In this document: one piece after another, positions 16,532 to 25,198 of the stretch
How the letters are laid out: each line of letters opens with the position of its first letter
Position numbering within the stretch: position 1 is the first letter of the stretch
Origin: Streptomyces roseirectus
Lineage (GTDB): Bacteria > Actinomycetota > Actinomycetes > Streptomycetales > Streptomycetaceae
Direction of reading: 5' to 3'
Assembly: GCF_014489635.1 (NCBI RefSeq)
Contig: NZ_CP060828.1
Location: 8,606,001-8,670,000 of the forward strand
Length of the DNA: 64,000 nt
Program-made: the position numbers and the translations under genes
Notes under the pieces: generated by a model
Told to the model about the DNA's origin: nothing
Seen by the model: only the letters and a program-made list of their open reading frames with translations
Database searches by the model: none

Positions 16532-16877
16532 GGGGCATGTCTACACTGCCGCGCCCCGGGAGGCGAGAGGCGTCACAGAGGGTGAGCTGTCGCACGCGGG
16601 AGCGGGGGCGGGCCGACGGAGGGCGATCGTCCGGCGGGCGCGGGCATCCGCAGGAGGCGGGCGCGCGCGTATGCGGGACACGATCCGGCGAAACGTCGGA
16701 TTCCGTGGGGAAGTTCACACGCCGGGAAAGGGCGGACGACCGGGGGATGACGGACGTCATGGCTTGGCCAACTCACCCCTGCGCGTTGGAGTGGATTTCA
16801 CCGGCTGTCCCTGATGCCCCGATCGCCCCGCGAGGAGAGTGGGCGGCGACCTGGCCGTCACTCACCAAGGGGCATTC
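16532..16877. other. Divergent intergenic region
   Basis: 346 bases between the phosphatase (minus) and the phospholipase (plus). It must hold both promoters. A less G+C-rich patch around 16680-16720 is the likeliest site. One GTTCACA resembles half a Pho box but has no second direct repeat. No gene is supported. Confidence 0.45.
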
Positions 16878-18305
16878 ATGGCCGAGTTGACCCGTCGCAG
16901 ACTCCTGGGGACCGCCGCCGGCACGCTGGGCGGCGCCGCGGCGCTCTCCCTCCTCCCGCCGAGCGTCCAGAAGGCCGTCGCCGCCGGGCCGCCGGAGCGC
17001 GGCTCCCTGCGGGACATCGAGCACGTCGTGATGCTGATGCAGGAGAACCGGTCCTTCGACCACTACTTCGGCACCCTCAGGGGCGTCCGCGGGTTCTCCG
17101 ACCCCGACGCGCAGATCCTCGACACCGGCCGCTCCGTCTTCTACCAGCCGGACGCCGAGAACCCCAAGGGCTACCTGCTGCCCTTCCACCTCGACACCCA
17201 CGCCTCCAGCGCCCAGGCCATCCCGTCCACCAGCCACGCCTGGTCGGTGCAGCACGAAGCCTGGAACAACGGCCGCATGGACCGCTGGCTGCCCGCGCAC
17301 CGCAAGGCCGACGGCGTCAACGGGCCCTACGTCATGGGCTACTACACGCGCCGGGACATCCCGTTCCAGTTCGCGCTGGCGGAGACGTTCACCATCTGCG
17401 ACAACTACTTCTGCTCGGTCTTCGGGCCCACCTGGCCCAACCGGCTGATGTGGATGACCGGCTCGATCGACCCCGAGGGCACCCACGGCGGCCCGATCAC
17501 CAGCAACGTCGCGCCCAAGCCCTACACCTGGACGACCTACGCGGAGCGCCTTCAGACCGCCGGGGTGAGCTGGAAGGTGTACCAGGAGGACGACAACTAC
17601 GGCTGCAACATGCTGGAGCAGTTCGCCGCCTTCAAGAACGCCGCGCCCGGGTCCGACCTCTACGAGCGCGGGGTGCGCCGCCGGCCCGCGGGGACGTTCG
17701 AGGACGACGCCCGCAACGACCGGCTCCCCGCCGTCTCCTGGATCATGCCGACGAGCTACCAGTCCGAGCACCCCGACTACCTGCCCGCCGCCGGCGCGGA
17801 CTTCGTCGCCTCCAAGATCGAGGCGATCGCCGCGAACCCCAAGGTCTGGCGCAAGACCGCGTTCATCCTCAACTACGACGAGAACGACGGCCTCTTCGAC
17901 CACGTCACCCCGCCCACTCCGCCCGCCGGCACCCCCGGCGAGTTCATCAAGGGCCTCCCGATCGGCGCCGGCTTCCGCGTCCCGGCGATCGTCATCTCGC
18001 CGTGGACCGTGGGCGGTTGGGTCGCCACGGAAGCCTTCGACCACACCTCCGCGCTGCGCTTCCTGGAGCGGTTCACGGGCGTCGCGGAGCCGAACGTCAC
18101 CGACTGGCGCCGCGAGACGTTCGGGGACCTCACGTCCGCGTTCCGCTTCGCGCATTCCCGGCCCCGGGCACCTCGCCTGCCCGATGACACGGCGGAGCAG
18201 TTGGAGCGGGCGAAGGAGGAGGTGGCGACGCTGCCCAAGCCGACGTTGCCGGGGGCTGAGCAGAGGTTTCCTCGGCAGGAGCGGGGGTGGAGGCCGCAGG
18301 TTTGA
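16878..18305 (+). CDS. Tat-exported phospholipase C / phosphoesterase family protein
   Basis: A 475-residue secreted enzyme. The Tat signal MAELTRRRLLGTAAGTLGG shows the twin-arginine motif TRRRLLG and ends near AVAAG. The mature part opens IEHVVMLMQENRSFDHYFGT, the metal/nucleophile signature of the phospholipase C-acid phosphatase superfamily. FGPTWPNRLMWMTGS follows, with later metal ligands in FILNYDENDGLFDHVTPP and VPAIVISPWTVGG. It cleaves phospholipids or other phosphodiesters outside the cell. The usual pair of C-terminal DUF756 beta domains is absent, so this is a short form. The ATG at 16878 follows AAGGGG; an in-frame start at 16839 would disrupt the signal peptide. Confidence 0.9.
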   Translation: MAELTRRRLLGTAAGTLGGAAALSLLPPSVQKAVAAGPPERGSLRDIEHVVMLMQENRSFDHYFGTLRGVRGFSDPDAQILDTGRSVFYQPDAENPKGYLLPFHLDTHASSAQAIPSTSHAWSVQHEAWNNGRMDRWLPAHRKADGVNGPYVMGYYTRRDIPFQFALAETFTICDNYFCSVFGPTWPNRLMWMTGSIDPEGTHGGPITSNVAPKPYTWTTYAERLQTAGVSWKVYQEDDNYGCNMLEQFAAFKNAAPGSDLYERGVRRRPAGTFEDDARNDRLPAVSWIMPTSYQSEHPDYLPAAGADFVASKIEAIAANPKVWRKTAFILNYDENDGLFDHVTPPTPPAGTPGEFIKGLPIGAGFRVPAIVISPWTVGGWVATEAFDHTSALRFLERFTGVAEPNVTDWRRETFGDLTSAFRFAHSRPRAPRLPDDTAEQLERAKEEVATLPKPTLPGAEQRFPRQERGWRPQV

Positions 18306-18770
18306 GGGGTGGGGGGCAGGGGATTCGCCGGGTGCCGGGGGCGGAACGGGGCTGCTGGGGCGAGCCTGCCGGTGGCCCGGCCCGGCCCGGCGCCCGGTGC
18401 CCCTGCATGACCGGCGCGCAGGCGTGCCGCGTGGTCTGCCGTGACGGGTGCGTCGCCGGGCGGCTGAGTCTCGCCGGGCGACGCGTCCGTGGTCGGGGCC
18501 CGGGGGGCGTGGGGGAGGCCGGTGGTTCGGAGGCGGGGGAGCGGTCGAGCCTGCTGTCCGGCCCTGCGTGGCGGGTGGCCTGTGTGCCTGGTCGCCCAGG
18601 TGCCCCCACCGGGCCCCTCAGGGCCCCAGCCGTTCCCCGCCGGAGCCTGCGGGGCCGCCCAGTCCACCGGGCCACCGGCACGCCGCCCCCAGTGGCGCCG
18701 GCCGCCACCCCAGGACGCCCGGACCGGCGGGTGTGGGTGCGTGTCGTCGTCCGGGGTTTGCCGAGGGGGC
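18306..18770. other. Intergenic stretch without a supported gene
   Basis: 465 bases of extremely G+C-rich sequence lie between the convergent phospholipase and lipoprotein genes. It includes short GGCCC reiterations near 18378. Frames crossing it have no ribosome sites and biased, low-complexity translations. It may act as a terminator region. Confidence 0.5.
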
Positions 18771-19451
18771 TCAGGCGGTGACGCGGAGCGTTCGCTTGGC
18801 GAGGTCGAAGGCGGGGAGCATGGCGGTGTGTTCGGCGTCGTCGAGGCCGCCGAGGTGGATGACGACGGGGCCGGAGGGGGTGGAGACGGCGAGGGCGTGT
18901 TCGGTCTTGACCTCGTCGAGGAGTTCGACCTTGACGCGGTAGGAGACCTCGACGGCGGTCGCGGTGCCCGCGGTGAACGTCTGGTACTTCTCCTCGCTGA
19001 CGTTCTTCTCGGCGGCGACGAAGTCCCGGAGGACCGCGCGCGCGTCGGCGTTGCCGGGCTTGCCCTGGTAGACGCGGATGAAGCCGACGTGACCCGCGGG
19101 CTTCGCGTCGATCTCGCAGACGCCGGTGACGGGGCCCTGGGTCAGGAGCCCGGCGAGCGAGGCGTCGGCGCCCGCGGGCGTCTCGATGGACTCGGCCTTC
19201 CACTTCGCGGCCGTCTCGAAGGTCACCGGCAGCGCGCAGGCGGACCCCTTCGCCCCGAGCGCGCCGCCCGAGGCCGCCGCGGGGGCGGAGGCCGACGGCG
19301 TGGCCTTCGCGTCGCCCTTCGCCGCACTCTCCCCGGAACTCTTCCCCGTGCTCTTCCCGGTGTCCTTCCCCGCGTCGTCCCCGGACGACCCGCAGCCGGC
19401 CAGCACCCCCGCCACCAGCACCGCGGTCAGCCCCCGTCGCATGTTCCCCAC
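18771..19451 (-). CDS. Secreted lipoprotein (about 226 aa)
   Basis: A lipoprotein with an N-terminal signal RRGLTAVLVAGVLAGC, in which LAGC is the lipobox. A low-complexity linker rich in Gly, Lys, Ser, Thr and Ala follows (about 45 residues). The folded part begins CALPVTFETAAKWKAE and continues VCEIDAKPAGHVGFIRVYQG, with a second Cys that may pair with the first. It ends in VVIHLGGLDDAEHTAMLPAF. It should be anchored to the outer face of the membrane. The function is unknown. The start is either GTG 19451 (AGGGG eight bases upstream) or ATG 19442, three codons later. Confidence 0.75.
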   Translation of the reverse strand: MGNMRRGLTAVLVAGVLAGCGSSGDDAGKDTGKSTGKSSGESAAKGDAKATPSASAPAAASGGALGAKGSACALPVTFETAAKWKAESIETPAGADASLAGLLTQGPVTGVCEIDAKPAGHVGFIRVYQGKPGNADARAVLRDFVAAEKNVSEEKYQTFTAGTATAVEVSYRVKVELLDEVKTEHALAVSTPSGPVVIHLGGLDDAEHTAMLPAFDLAKRTLRVTA

Positions 19452-19711
19452 CCTGAGTTCCCCTCTCGAACGTACTGACAACGGACTGTAACCGAGCCCA
19501 CTGACAACGCCCCCGGCAGGGTGTGGTGATCGTCACTTCGGACACCCGCCGACTGAACCTCGGGCCGCGAACCTCCGTCGTTCGGAGTGAGTGGGCCGTG
19601 TTGTCGGTTACGTATGACCCGCGCATCTGTTACCGAAATCAACCTGAATGTCGATTCCGGGCGTCTCAGGGGTTAGATTCGATCTTTTCCGAATGTGTGT
19701 GCGGATGACCA

Positions 19712-20626
19712 GTGGGGACGACGGTGGGGCGAGAAGCGGACGAGAAGACGGGGGCGCGGCGGAGATCCCCGCTGTACCGGGGTGTCGCGTTCATAGGGCG
19801 CACCCTGTGGGGCGAGCTGCAGGGCATCGTCGTCGACCCGGTGCGCGAACTGTGGCGCAGGGGCCCCTCCGCGCTGTCCCTCGCCGTCATCGCCTGCGCG
19901 GGCGTGATCTTCTTCCACGCGATCGCCCAGAACCCGACCGGCGAGAAGATCGTCCGTGAGGTCGGCGGCGTCCAGGGCGACCTCCCGCTGTGGCAGGCCC
20001 TGCTGCGTACGCCGATCTCGCTGTACGTCCCGGCGCTCGACCTGCCGGTGTGGGCGGGCATCACCCAGCTGTTCCTGGCCTTCGCCCTCGCGGAGGTCGC
20101 CCTGGGCCGCGCGCGGACCCTGTTCATCGCCTACGCGTCCACCCTGTCCGGCACGCTCACCGTCCGCGTGATGCTCGCGCTGGGCCCCGACCACTGGGGC
20201 GGGCTCCCGCCCGAGACCGGGCAGGTGCTCGACACGGGCCCCTCGGCGGCCGTCGTCGGCCTGTTCACGTACATGTCGGTCATCCGGCGCGCGCCGATCG
20301 TCTTCACCCTCACCGGCGGCTCGATGGTCGTGGAGTCGATCGCCAAGCCCAACCTCGCGGGCCGCGAACACCTCATCGCCGTCGCGGCGGCCCTCGTCAT
20401 GGGCCTGTTGCACGGCCGGGGCGAACGCTGGCGCGCGCGGGCACGCGCGGCACTGCCGCAGTGGGCACGGTGGCCCAGCGCGACGCACCGCCCGATGATG
20501 ACGCGCCGGGCGGAGGAAGCGGCGGAAGTGGCGGAAGCGGAGAAGGCGGCACCCTCGGAGCCGGTCGAGAGCCCGCAGGTGCGCGTGCGGGACGAGCCGG
20601 CGCCGGAGCGCGAGCGCGTGAGATGA
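19712..20626 (+). CDS. Rhomboid-like multi-pass membrane protein
   Basis: A 304-residue protein with about six membrane helices: ALSLAVIACAGVIFFHAIA, a long periplasmic loop, VWAGITQLFLAFALAEVALG, LFIAYASTLSGTLTVRVML, AAVVGLFTYMSVI, IVFTLTGGSMVVES and LIAVAAALVMGLLHGRGE. The motif GPSAAVVG resembles the rhomboid Gly-x-Ser active site, and the His in GLLHG of the last helix sits where the catalytic His would be. It may therefore be an active or derived intramembrane protease. The C-terminal 70 residues are charged and cytoplasmic. The start (GTG 19712 or GTG 19724) is uncertain because no clear ribosome site exists. Confidence 0.68.
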   Translation: MGTTVGREADEKTGARRRSPLYRGVAFIGRTLWGELQGIVVDPVRELWRRGPSALSLAVIACAGVIFFHAIAQNPTGEKIVREVGGVQGDLPLWQALLRTPISLYVPALDLPVWAGITQLFLAFALAEVALGRARTLFIAYASTLSGTLTVRVMLALGPDHWGGLPPETGQVLDTGPSAAVVGLFTYMSVIRRAPIVFTLTGGSMVVESIAKPNLAGREHLIAVAAALVMGLLHGRGERWRARARAALPQWARWPSATHRPMMTRRAEEAAEVAEAEKAAPSEPVESPQVRVRDEPAPERERVR

Positions 20627-20810
20627 CGCGCGGCGGCCTGTAGGGGCGCCGGTTCCGGGGCGCGTTCCGGCCGCGTGGGGCGGCGATCCGACCGGATCAG
20701 GCTCGTTCGGGTGCTCCCCCGCGCGAGCGGCCCCCAGAGCGCCCGGCCGAGCGGTATACGTCGCTCACGGGCCGCCGTCCAGGGCCGGCCGCGCGAGCAG
20801 GGGAGCGCTC

Positions 20811-22484
20811 ATGGAGTACTACGACCTCGGAAGCCACGGCCGGATCGTCACCACCACGTCCGCCGAGGCGCAGACGTGGTTCGACCGGGGCCTGGTGTGG
20901 ACGTACGCGTTCCACCACGAGGAGGCCGTCGCCTGCTTCGAGGAGGCCGCCCGCGCCGACCCGGAGTGCGCGATGGCCCACTGGGGCGTCGCCTACGCGC
21001 TCGGCCCGAACTACAACAAGCCGTGGGAGTTCTTCGACGACAAGGACCTCGCGCGGACCGTGGAGCGCACCCACGAGGCCGTCGAACGCGCCCAGGAGCG
21101 CGCCGCGCGGGCCAGGCCCGTCGAGCGGGCCCTGATCGCCGCCCTGCGGACCCGCTACCCGCGCGCGCAGGCCGCCGAGGACTGCTCGGTGTGGAACCAC
21201 GCGTACGCGGACGCCATGGCCGCCGTGTACGACCTCGCGCCGGACGACCTGGACGTCGCGGCCCTGTACGCCGAAGCCCTCATGAACCTCACCCCCTGGC
21301 AGCTGTGGGACCTGGGCACGGGCGAGCCCGCCGCCGGAGCCCGCACCCTGGAGGCCAAGGAGGTCCTGGAACGGGCCCTGGCCGCCGACACCGGGGGCAC
21401 CCACCCCGGCCTGCCCCACCTGTACGTCCACCTGATGGAGATGTCGCCCACCCCGGAGGCCGCCCTCACGGTCGCCGACCGGCTGCGCGGCCTCGTCCCC
21501 GACGCCGGGCACCTGCTGCACATGCCCTCGCACCTGGAGGTCCTGTGCGGCGACTACCGCAGGGTCGTCGCCGACAACACCGCCGCGATCGCCGCCGACG
21601 AGAAGGCACGCGCGCGCGGGGGAGCGATGAACTTCTACACGCTCTACCGCGCGCACAACCACCACTTCAGGATCTACGGCGCGATGTTCCTGGGTGCCTG
21701 TGAGGTCGCCCTGGAGGCCGCCCGGCGCCTGGAGGAGACGATCCCCGAGGAACTGCTGAGGGTCGAGAGCCCGCCCATGGCCGACTGGCTCGAAGGGTTC
21801 CTCGCGATGCGCGTCCACGTCCTGATCCGGTTCGGGCGCTGGGCCGACGTCCTCGCCCTGCCCCGCCCGGCCGACCCGGACCTGTACTGCGTGACGACCG
21901 CGATGCATCACTACGCGCGCGGGGTCGCGTACTCCGCCACCGGCCGGGTGCCCGAGGCGGAGGCCGAGCGCGTCCTGTTCCGGGCCGCCGTCGCGCGCGT
22001 GCCCGAGTCCCGGACGCTGTTCAACAACACCTGCCAGGACGTCCTGGCGATCGCCGCCGCGATGCTCGACGGCGAACTGGAGTACCGCAAGGGCCGCTTC
22101 GACCTCGCCTTCGCCGCCCTGGAGCGCTCCGTCGAGCTGAGCGACAGCCTGCCGTACGACGAACCGTGGGGCTGGATGCAGCCCACCCGGCACGCGTACG
22201 GGGCGCTCCTGCTCGAACAGGGCCGTGTCGCCGAGGCCGAGGCCGTCTACCGTGCCGACCTCGGCCTTGACCCCACGCTGCCCCGCGCGGTCCAGCACCC
22301 CGACAACGTGTGGGCCCTGCACGGTCTGCACGAGTGCCTGGTCCGGCTCGGCAAGGACGCGGAGGCCGCGCTGATCGCCCAACGGCTCACGCTGGCGCGC
22401 GCGTTGGCCGACGTGCCGGTCACCTCGTCGTGCTTCTGTCGGAGAGGGAGCGCAGGTCAGGGCTGCTGTGACGAAGCAGTCTGA
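20811..22484 (+). CDS. TPR-repeat protein with a Cys-rich tail
   Basis: A 557-residue soluble protein built of helical repeats. The first TPR reads AQTWFDRGLVWTYAFHHEEA, then VACFEEAARADPECAMAHWG, and later ones include YALGPNYNKPW, LPHLYVHLMEMSPTPEAALT and HMPSHLEVLCGDYRRVVADN. Conserved His pairs in the middle (HLYVHLMEM, HMPSH) are unusual for a pure scaffold and hint at a metal site. The C-terminus ends SSCFCRRGSAGQGCCDEAV, with four Cys in fifteen residues. It may be an enzyme of a poorly studied TPR family. The ATG at 20811 is preceded by GCAGGGGAGCG. It is a single transcription unit. I see no partner genes. Confidence 0.75.
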   Translation: MEYYDLGSHGRIVTTTSAEAQTWFDRGLVWTYAFHHEEAVACFEEAARADPECAMAHWGVAYALGPNYNKPWEFFDDKDLARTVERTHEAVERAQERAARARPVERALIAALRTRYPRAQAAEDCSVWNHAYADAMAAVYDLAPDDLDVAALYAEALMNLTPWQLWDLGTGEPAAGARTLEAKEVLERALAADTGGTHPGLPHLYVHLMEMSPTPEAALTVADRLRGLVPDAGHLLHMPSHLEVLCGDYRRVVADNTAAIAADEKARARGGAMNFYTLYRAHNHHFRIYGAMFLGACEVALEAARRLEETIPEELLRVESPPMADWLEGFLAMRVHVLIRFGRWADVLALPRPADPDLYCVTTAMHHYARGVAYSATGRVPEAEAERVLFRAAVARVPESRTLFNNTCQDVLAIAAAMLDGELEYRKGRFDLAFAALERSVELSDSLPYDEPWGWMQPTRHAYGALLLEQGRVAEAEAVYRADLGLDPTLPRAVQHPDNVWALHGLHECLVRLGKDAEAALIAQRLTLARALADVPVTSSCFCRRGSAGQGCCDEAV

Positions 22485-22518
22485 AAACCTGACTTTCCGC
22501 TACCGGAAGTAACATGAT

Positions 22519-22770
<252 letters not shown>

Positions 22771-22889
22771 GCCCGTTACGGGCCCCGGGTACCGTTGCTG
22801 ACCACCGTGGTACGCCACGATGTGGTAATCACGATCATGGCAACGAGACCCGGGACCCGAGGGGGACCACACACCATGGCGGGCAGACG

Positions 22890-24263
22890 GTGAACGACAC
22901 GCGCGCGCGAGGCGCCCTGGCACAGGACTACGACGCCCGGCGGGCCCGCGACTGGGCCCGGCTCGCCCTGGTGCTGGCCGCCTGCTCCGTCTTCACGGTC
23001 GTCGCGGGCGCCGGATCGGACGGCTGGCTCGTCCTGCTGACCGGCGTGGGAGGGCTCTCGCTGGCCGGAGCGGGCCTGTGGTGGGCGCTGGCACACCGAG
23101 GCTGGCCCCGGCTCCTCGGAGCCCTCCTGGCCCTCCTCGTGCCCCTCGGCGTCCTCGGCCTCTACGCCTCCTCCGGCCTGTGGGTCGTTGCCGTCTGCGC
23201 GATCGGCCTGTGGACCGCCGCCCTCGCCAGCGCCAGGGCCGCCCTGCGCAGCGTCCGCCGGCCGCACGGCAAACGCCGCAGACGGGGCCGCAAGACGCCG
23301 CCGCCCAGCAAGCCGGTGTTCATCATGAACCCCCGCTCCGGCGGCGGGAAGGTCGAGCGCTTCGACCTCGCCCGCCGCGCCGAAGCCCTCGGCGCCCGCG
23401 TGATCCTCATCGCCCCCGACGGCACCACCGACCCCGAGGCCGAGGCCCGCCGCGCGCTCGCCGAGGGCGCCGACCTCCTCGGCGTCGCGGGCGGCGACGG
23501 CACCCAGGCGCTGGTCGCCGCCGTCGCCGCCGAACACGACGTGCCCTTCGTCGTCATCACCGCCGGCACCCGCAACCACTTCGCCATGGACCTCGGGCTC
23601 GACCGCACCGACCCCGTCACCTCCCTCGAAGCCCTCACCGACGGCGTCGAGTTCCGCATCGACCTCGGGGACGTCGACGGGCGCGCCTTCGTCAACACCG
23701 TCTCCTTCGGCGCGTACGCGGAGATAGTCCAGAGCCCCGAGTACCGCGACGCCAAGGCGTTCACCGCGCTCGACCTCCTCCCCGACCTCCTCATGGGCGA
23801 CGCCGGCGCCACCCTCGGCGTCCGCGCCGACGCCACGCACCTGCACGCCCCGCAGGCCGTCCTCGTCAGCAACAACCCCTACGCGCGCGCCGACCCCTTC
23901 GGCGGCGGCCGGCGCCCCCGACTCGACTCGGGGAAGCTCGGGGTCATCGGCATCAAGGTCGAAGGCGCCGCCCAGGCCGCCGAGGTCGTCCTGCGCGGCG
24001 AACGCGCCGGGGGCATCACCTCCGTGAAGTCCACCCGCGTCGAGGTCACGGCCGACCGCCCGCACATCCCCGTCGCCGTCGACGGCGAAGCCCTCGTCCT
24101 GCCCGTCCCGGTCGTCTGCACCCTCCGTCCGGGCGCCCTGCGCGTACGCGTGCCGCGCCGCCGCCCCGGAGCGACATACTCGCCGCCGAACGTCGACTGG
24201 CGGCGGATCGTACGGCTCGCCCTGGACCGGCCGGTGGGGGACCTGGGGGAGGCGGACGAGTGA
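22890..24263 (+). CDS. Diacylglycerol kinase-like lipid kinase with N-terminal membrane segment
   Basis: A 457-residue protein. The first 135 residues contain four hydrophobic helices (such as LALVLAACSVFTVVAGAG and LLGALLALLVPLGVLGLY). A DAGK/sphingosine-kinase catalytic domain follows. FIMNPRSGGGKVERFDLA is the opening strand-loop, ADLLGVAGGDGTQALVAAVA carries the GGDGT nucleotide motif, and TAGTRNHFAMDLGL is the third conserved block. The acidic VAVDGEAL near the C-terminus is also present. It should phosphorylate a membrane lipid alcohol with ATP. The start is a GTG that overlaps a short upstream frame by four bases; no strong ribosome site is present. A PAP2 phosphatase gene follows, which would act in the opposite direction. 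Confidence 0.85.
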   Translation: MNDTRARGALAQDYDARRARDWARLALVLAACSVFTVVAGAGSDGWLVLLTGVGGLSLAGAGLWWALAHRGWPRLLGALLALLVPLGVLGLYASSGLWVVAVCAIGLWTAALASARAALRSVRRPHGKRRRRGRKTPPPSKPVFIMNPRSGGGKVERFDLARRAEALGARVILIAPDGTTDPEAEARRALAEGADLLGVAGGDGTQALVAAVAAEHDVPFVVITAGTRNHFAMDLGLDRTDPVTSLEALTDGVEFRIDLGDVDGRAFVNTVSFGAYAEIVQSPEYRDAKAFTALDLLPDLLMGDAGATLGVRADATHLHAPQAVLVSNNPYARADPFGGGRRPRLDSGKLGVIGIKVEGAAQAAEVVLRGERAGGITSVKSTRVEVTADRPHIPVAVDGEALVLPVPVVCTLRPGALRVRVPRRRPGATYSPPNVDWRRIVRLALDRPVGDLGEADE

Positions 24264-24387
24264 GACGGCGCGCGCGTGCGCGTGTACGCGCGGGGCGGTC
24301 CGGCCGGTGTCGTGGCGTCACGCGTGCGTGCGGGCCGCGGCTCGCGGCTCACGCGCGCGTACCCGTCGTCGCTTCCCCGGAGTCCTT

Positions 24388-24433
24388 CGGGAACCCGGGA
24401 GTTCGACAGTCCAGGAATCCGGGAACCCAGGAG
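24388..24433. repeat. Direct repeats between the lipid kinase and PAP2 genes
   Basis: CGGGAACCCGGGAG (24388-24401) and CGGGAACCCAGGAG (24420-24433) differ by one base and are 32 bases apart. They lie 90-135 bases upstream of the PAP2 gene. A regulator site is possible, or ordinary G+C-rich redundancy. Confidence 0.45.
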
Positions 24434-24522
24434 GCCGCCCCACTTCCACCCTCGTCCGCGCCCCGGCGCTCGCCCGCGCGTGTGCCGTCGGCCTCAGAAC
24501 CCGCCGTCCGGAGAAAACGACC

Positions 24523-25095
24523 ATGCCCCACCCCCGCAGCAGCCTCAACAGCCTCAGCCTGGTGCGCGATCTCGCGGCCCTCGACCAGGCCCTGTACGAG
24601 GCCGTGACCGTCACCAAGACGCCCACCCTGGACACGGCGCTGCGCCGGCTGTCCACGGCCGCCAACCACTCGAAGATCTCCTTCGCGGCGGCGGCCCTGC
24701 TCGCCCTGCGCCCCGGCAAGACGCGCCGCGCGGCCCTGCTGGGCGTCGCGGCGGTGGGTGTCGCCTCGGCCACCGCCAACCTCGCGGGCAAGAAGCTCGT
24801 GCGCCGCCCCCGTCCGCACCGCGCGGAGGACTCGCCGTTCCCCGGCCGCCACGTCCCCATGCCCGACTCGGCGTCCTTCCCCTCCGGGCACACCGCGTCC
24901 GCCGTCGCCTTCGCCGCCGCGGTCAGCACGGCGCTGCCCGTGACGACCGTCCCGCTCGGCCTGCTGGCCTGCGCCGTCGGCTACTCGCGCGTGCACACGG
25001 GCGTCCACTACCCGGGCGACGTCATCGCCGGAGCCGTCCTGGGGACCAGCGCGGCGGCGACGGTGCTCGCCGTCGCGGGGGCGCGGCAGAAGTGA
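24523..25095 (+). CDS. PAP2-family membrane phosphatase
   Basis: A 190-residue integral membrane protein. It has the three PAP2 signatures in order: KKLVRRPRP (KxxxxxxRP), SASFPSGHTASAVAF (PSGH) and GYSRVHTGVHYPGDVIAGA (SRxxxxxHxxxD). Between them are membrane helices such as ISFAAAALLALRPG and LGVAAVGVASATANLAG. The catalytic His of PSGH and of SRVHTGVH would face the outside or the membrane interface. It dephosphorylates lipid phosphates such as phosphatidate or prenyl diphosphate. The ATG at 24523 follows GGAGAAAACGACC. The preceding lipid kinase gene makes a kinase-phosphatase pair. Confidence 0.88.
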   Translation: MPHPRSSLNSLSLVRDLAALDQALYEAVTVTKTPTLDTALRRLSTAANHSKISFAAAALLALRPGKTRRAALLGVAAVGVASATANLAGKKLVRRPRPHRAEDSPFPGRHVPMPDSASFPSGHTASAVAFAAAVSTALPVTTVPLGLLACAVGYSRVHTGVHYPGDVIAGAVLGTSAAATVLAVAGARQK

Positions 25096-25102
25096 ACGGG
25101 GC

Positions 25103-25135
25103 GGGGCCGGGGGACGGTTGACGTCTCCCGGCCCC
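25103..25135. terminator. Strong hairpin between convergent genes
   Basis: GGGGCCGGG (25103-25111) pairs with CCCGGCCCC (25127-25135). A G-U, GAC/GTC extension leaves a short loop. It lies between the convergent PAP2 and NlpC/P60-domain genes. Confidence 0.8.
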
Positions 25136-25198
25136 ACCACTCGCTGCTTGCCCGGGAGCCCGGCAGGGCTCCTGCTCAGCCCGTGACGCGTGTCAGTG

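Noticed and set aside
16680..16740. Possible Pho box (GTTCACA) ahead of phospholipase C
   Set aside because: A Pho box needs at least two direct 11-bp repeats; only one half-site is present.
18306..18770. Several open frames in the gap after phospholipase C
   Set aside because: No ribosome sites, no similarity, very biased composition; considered non-coding.
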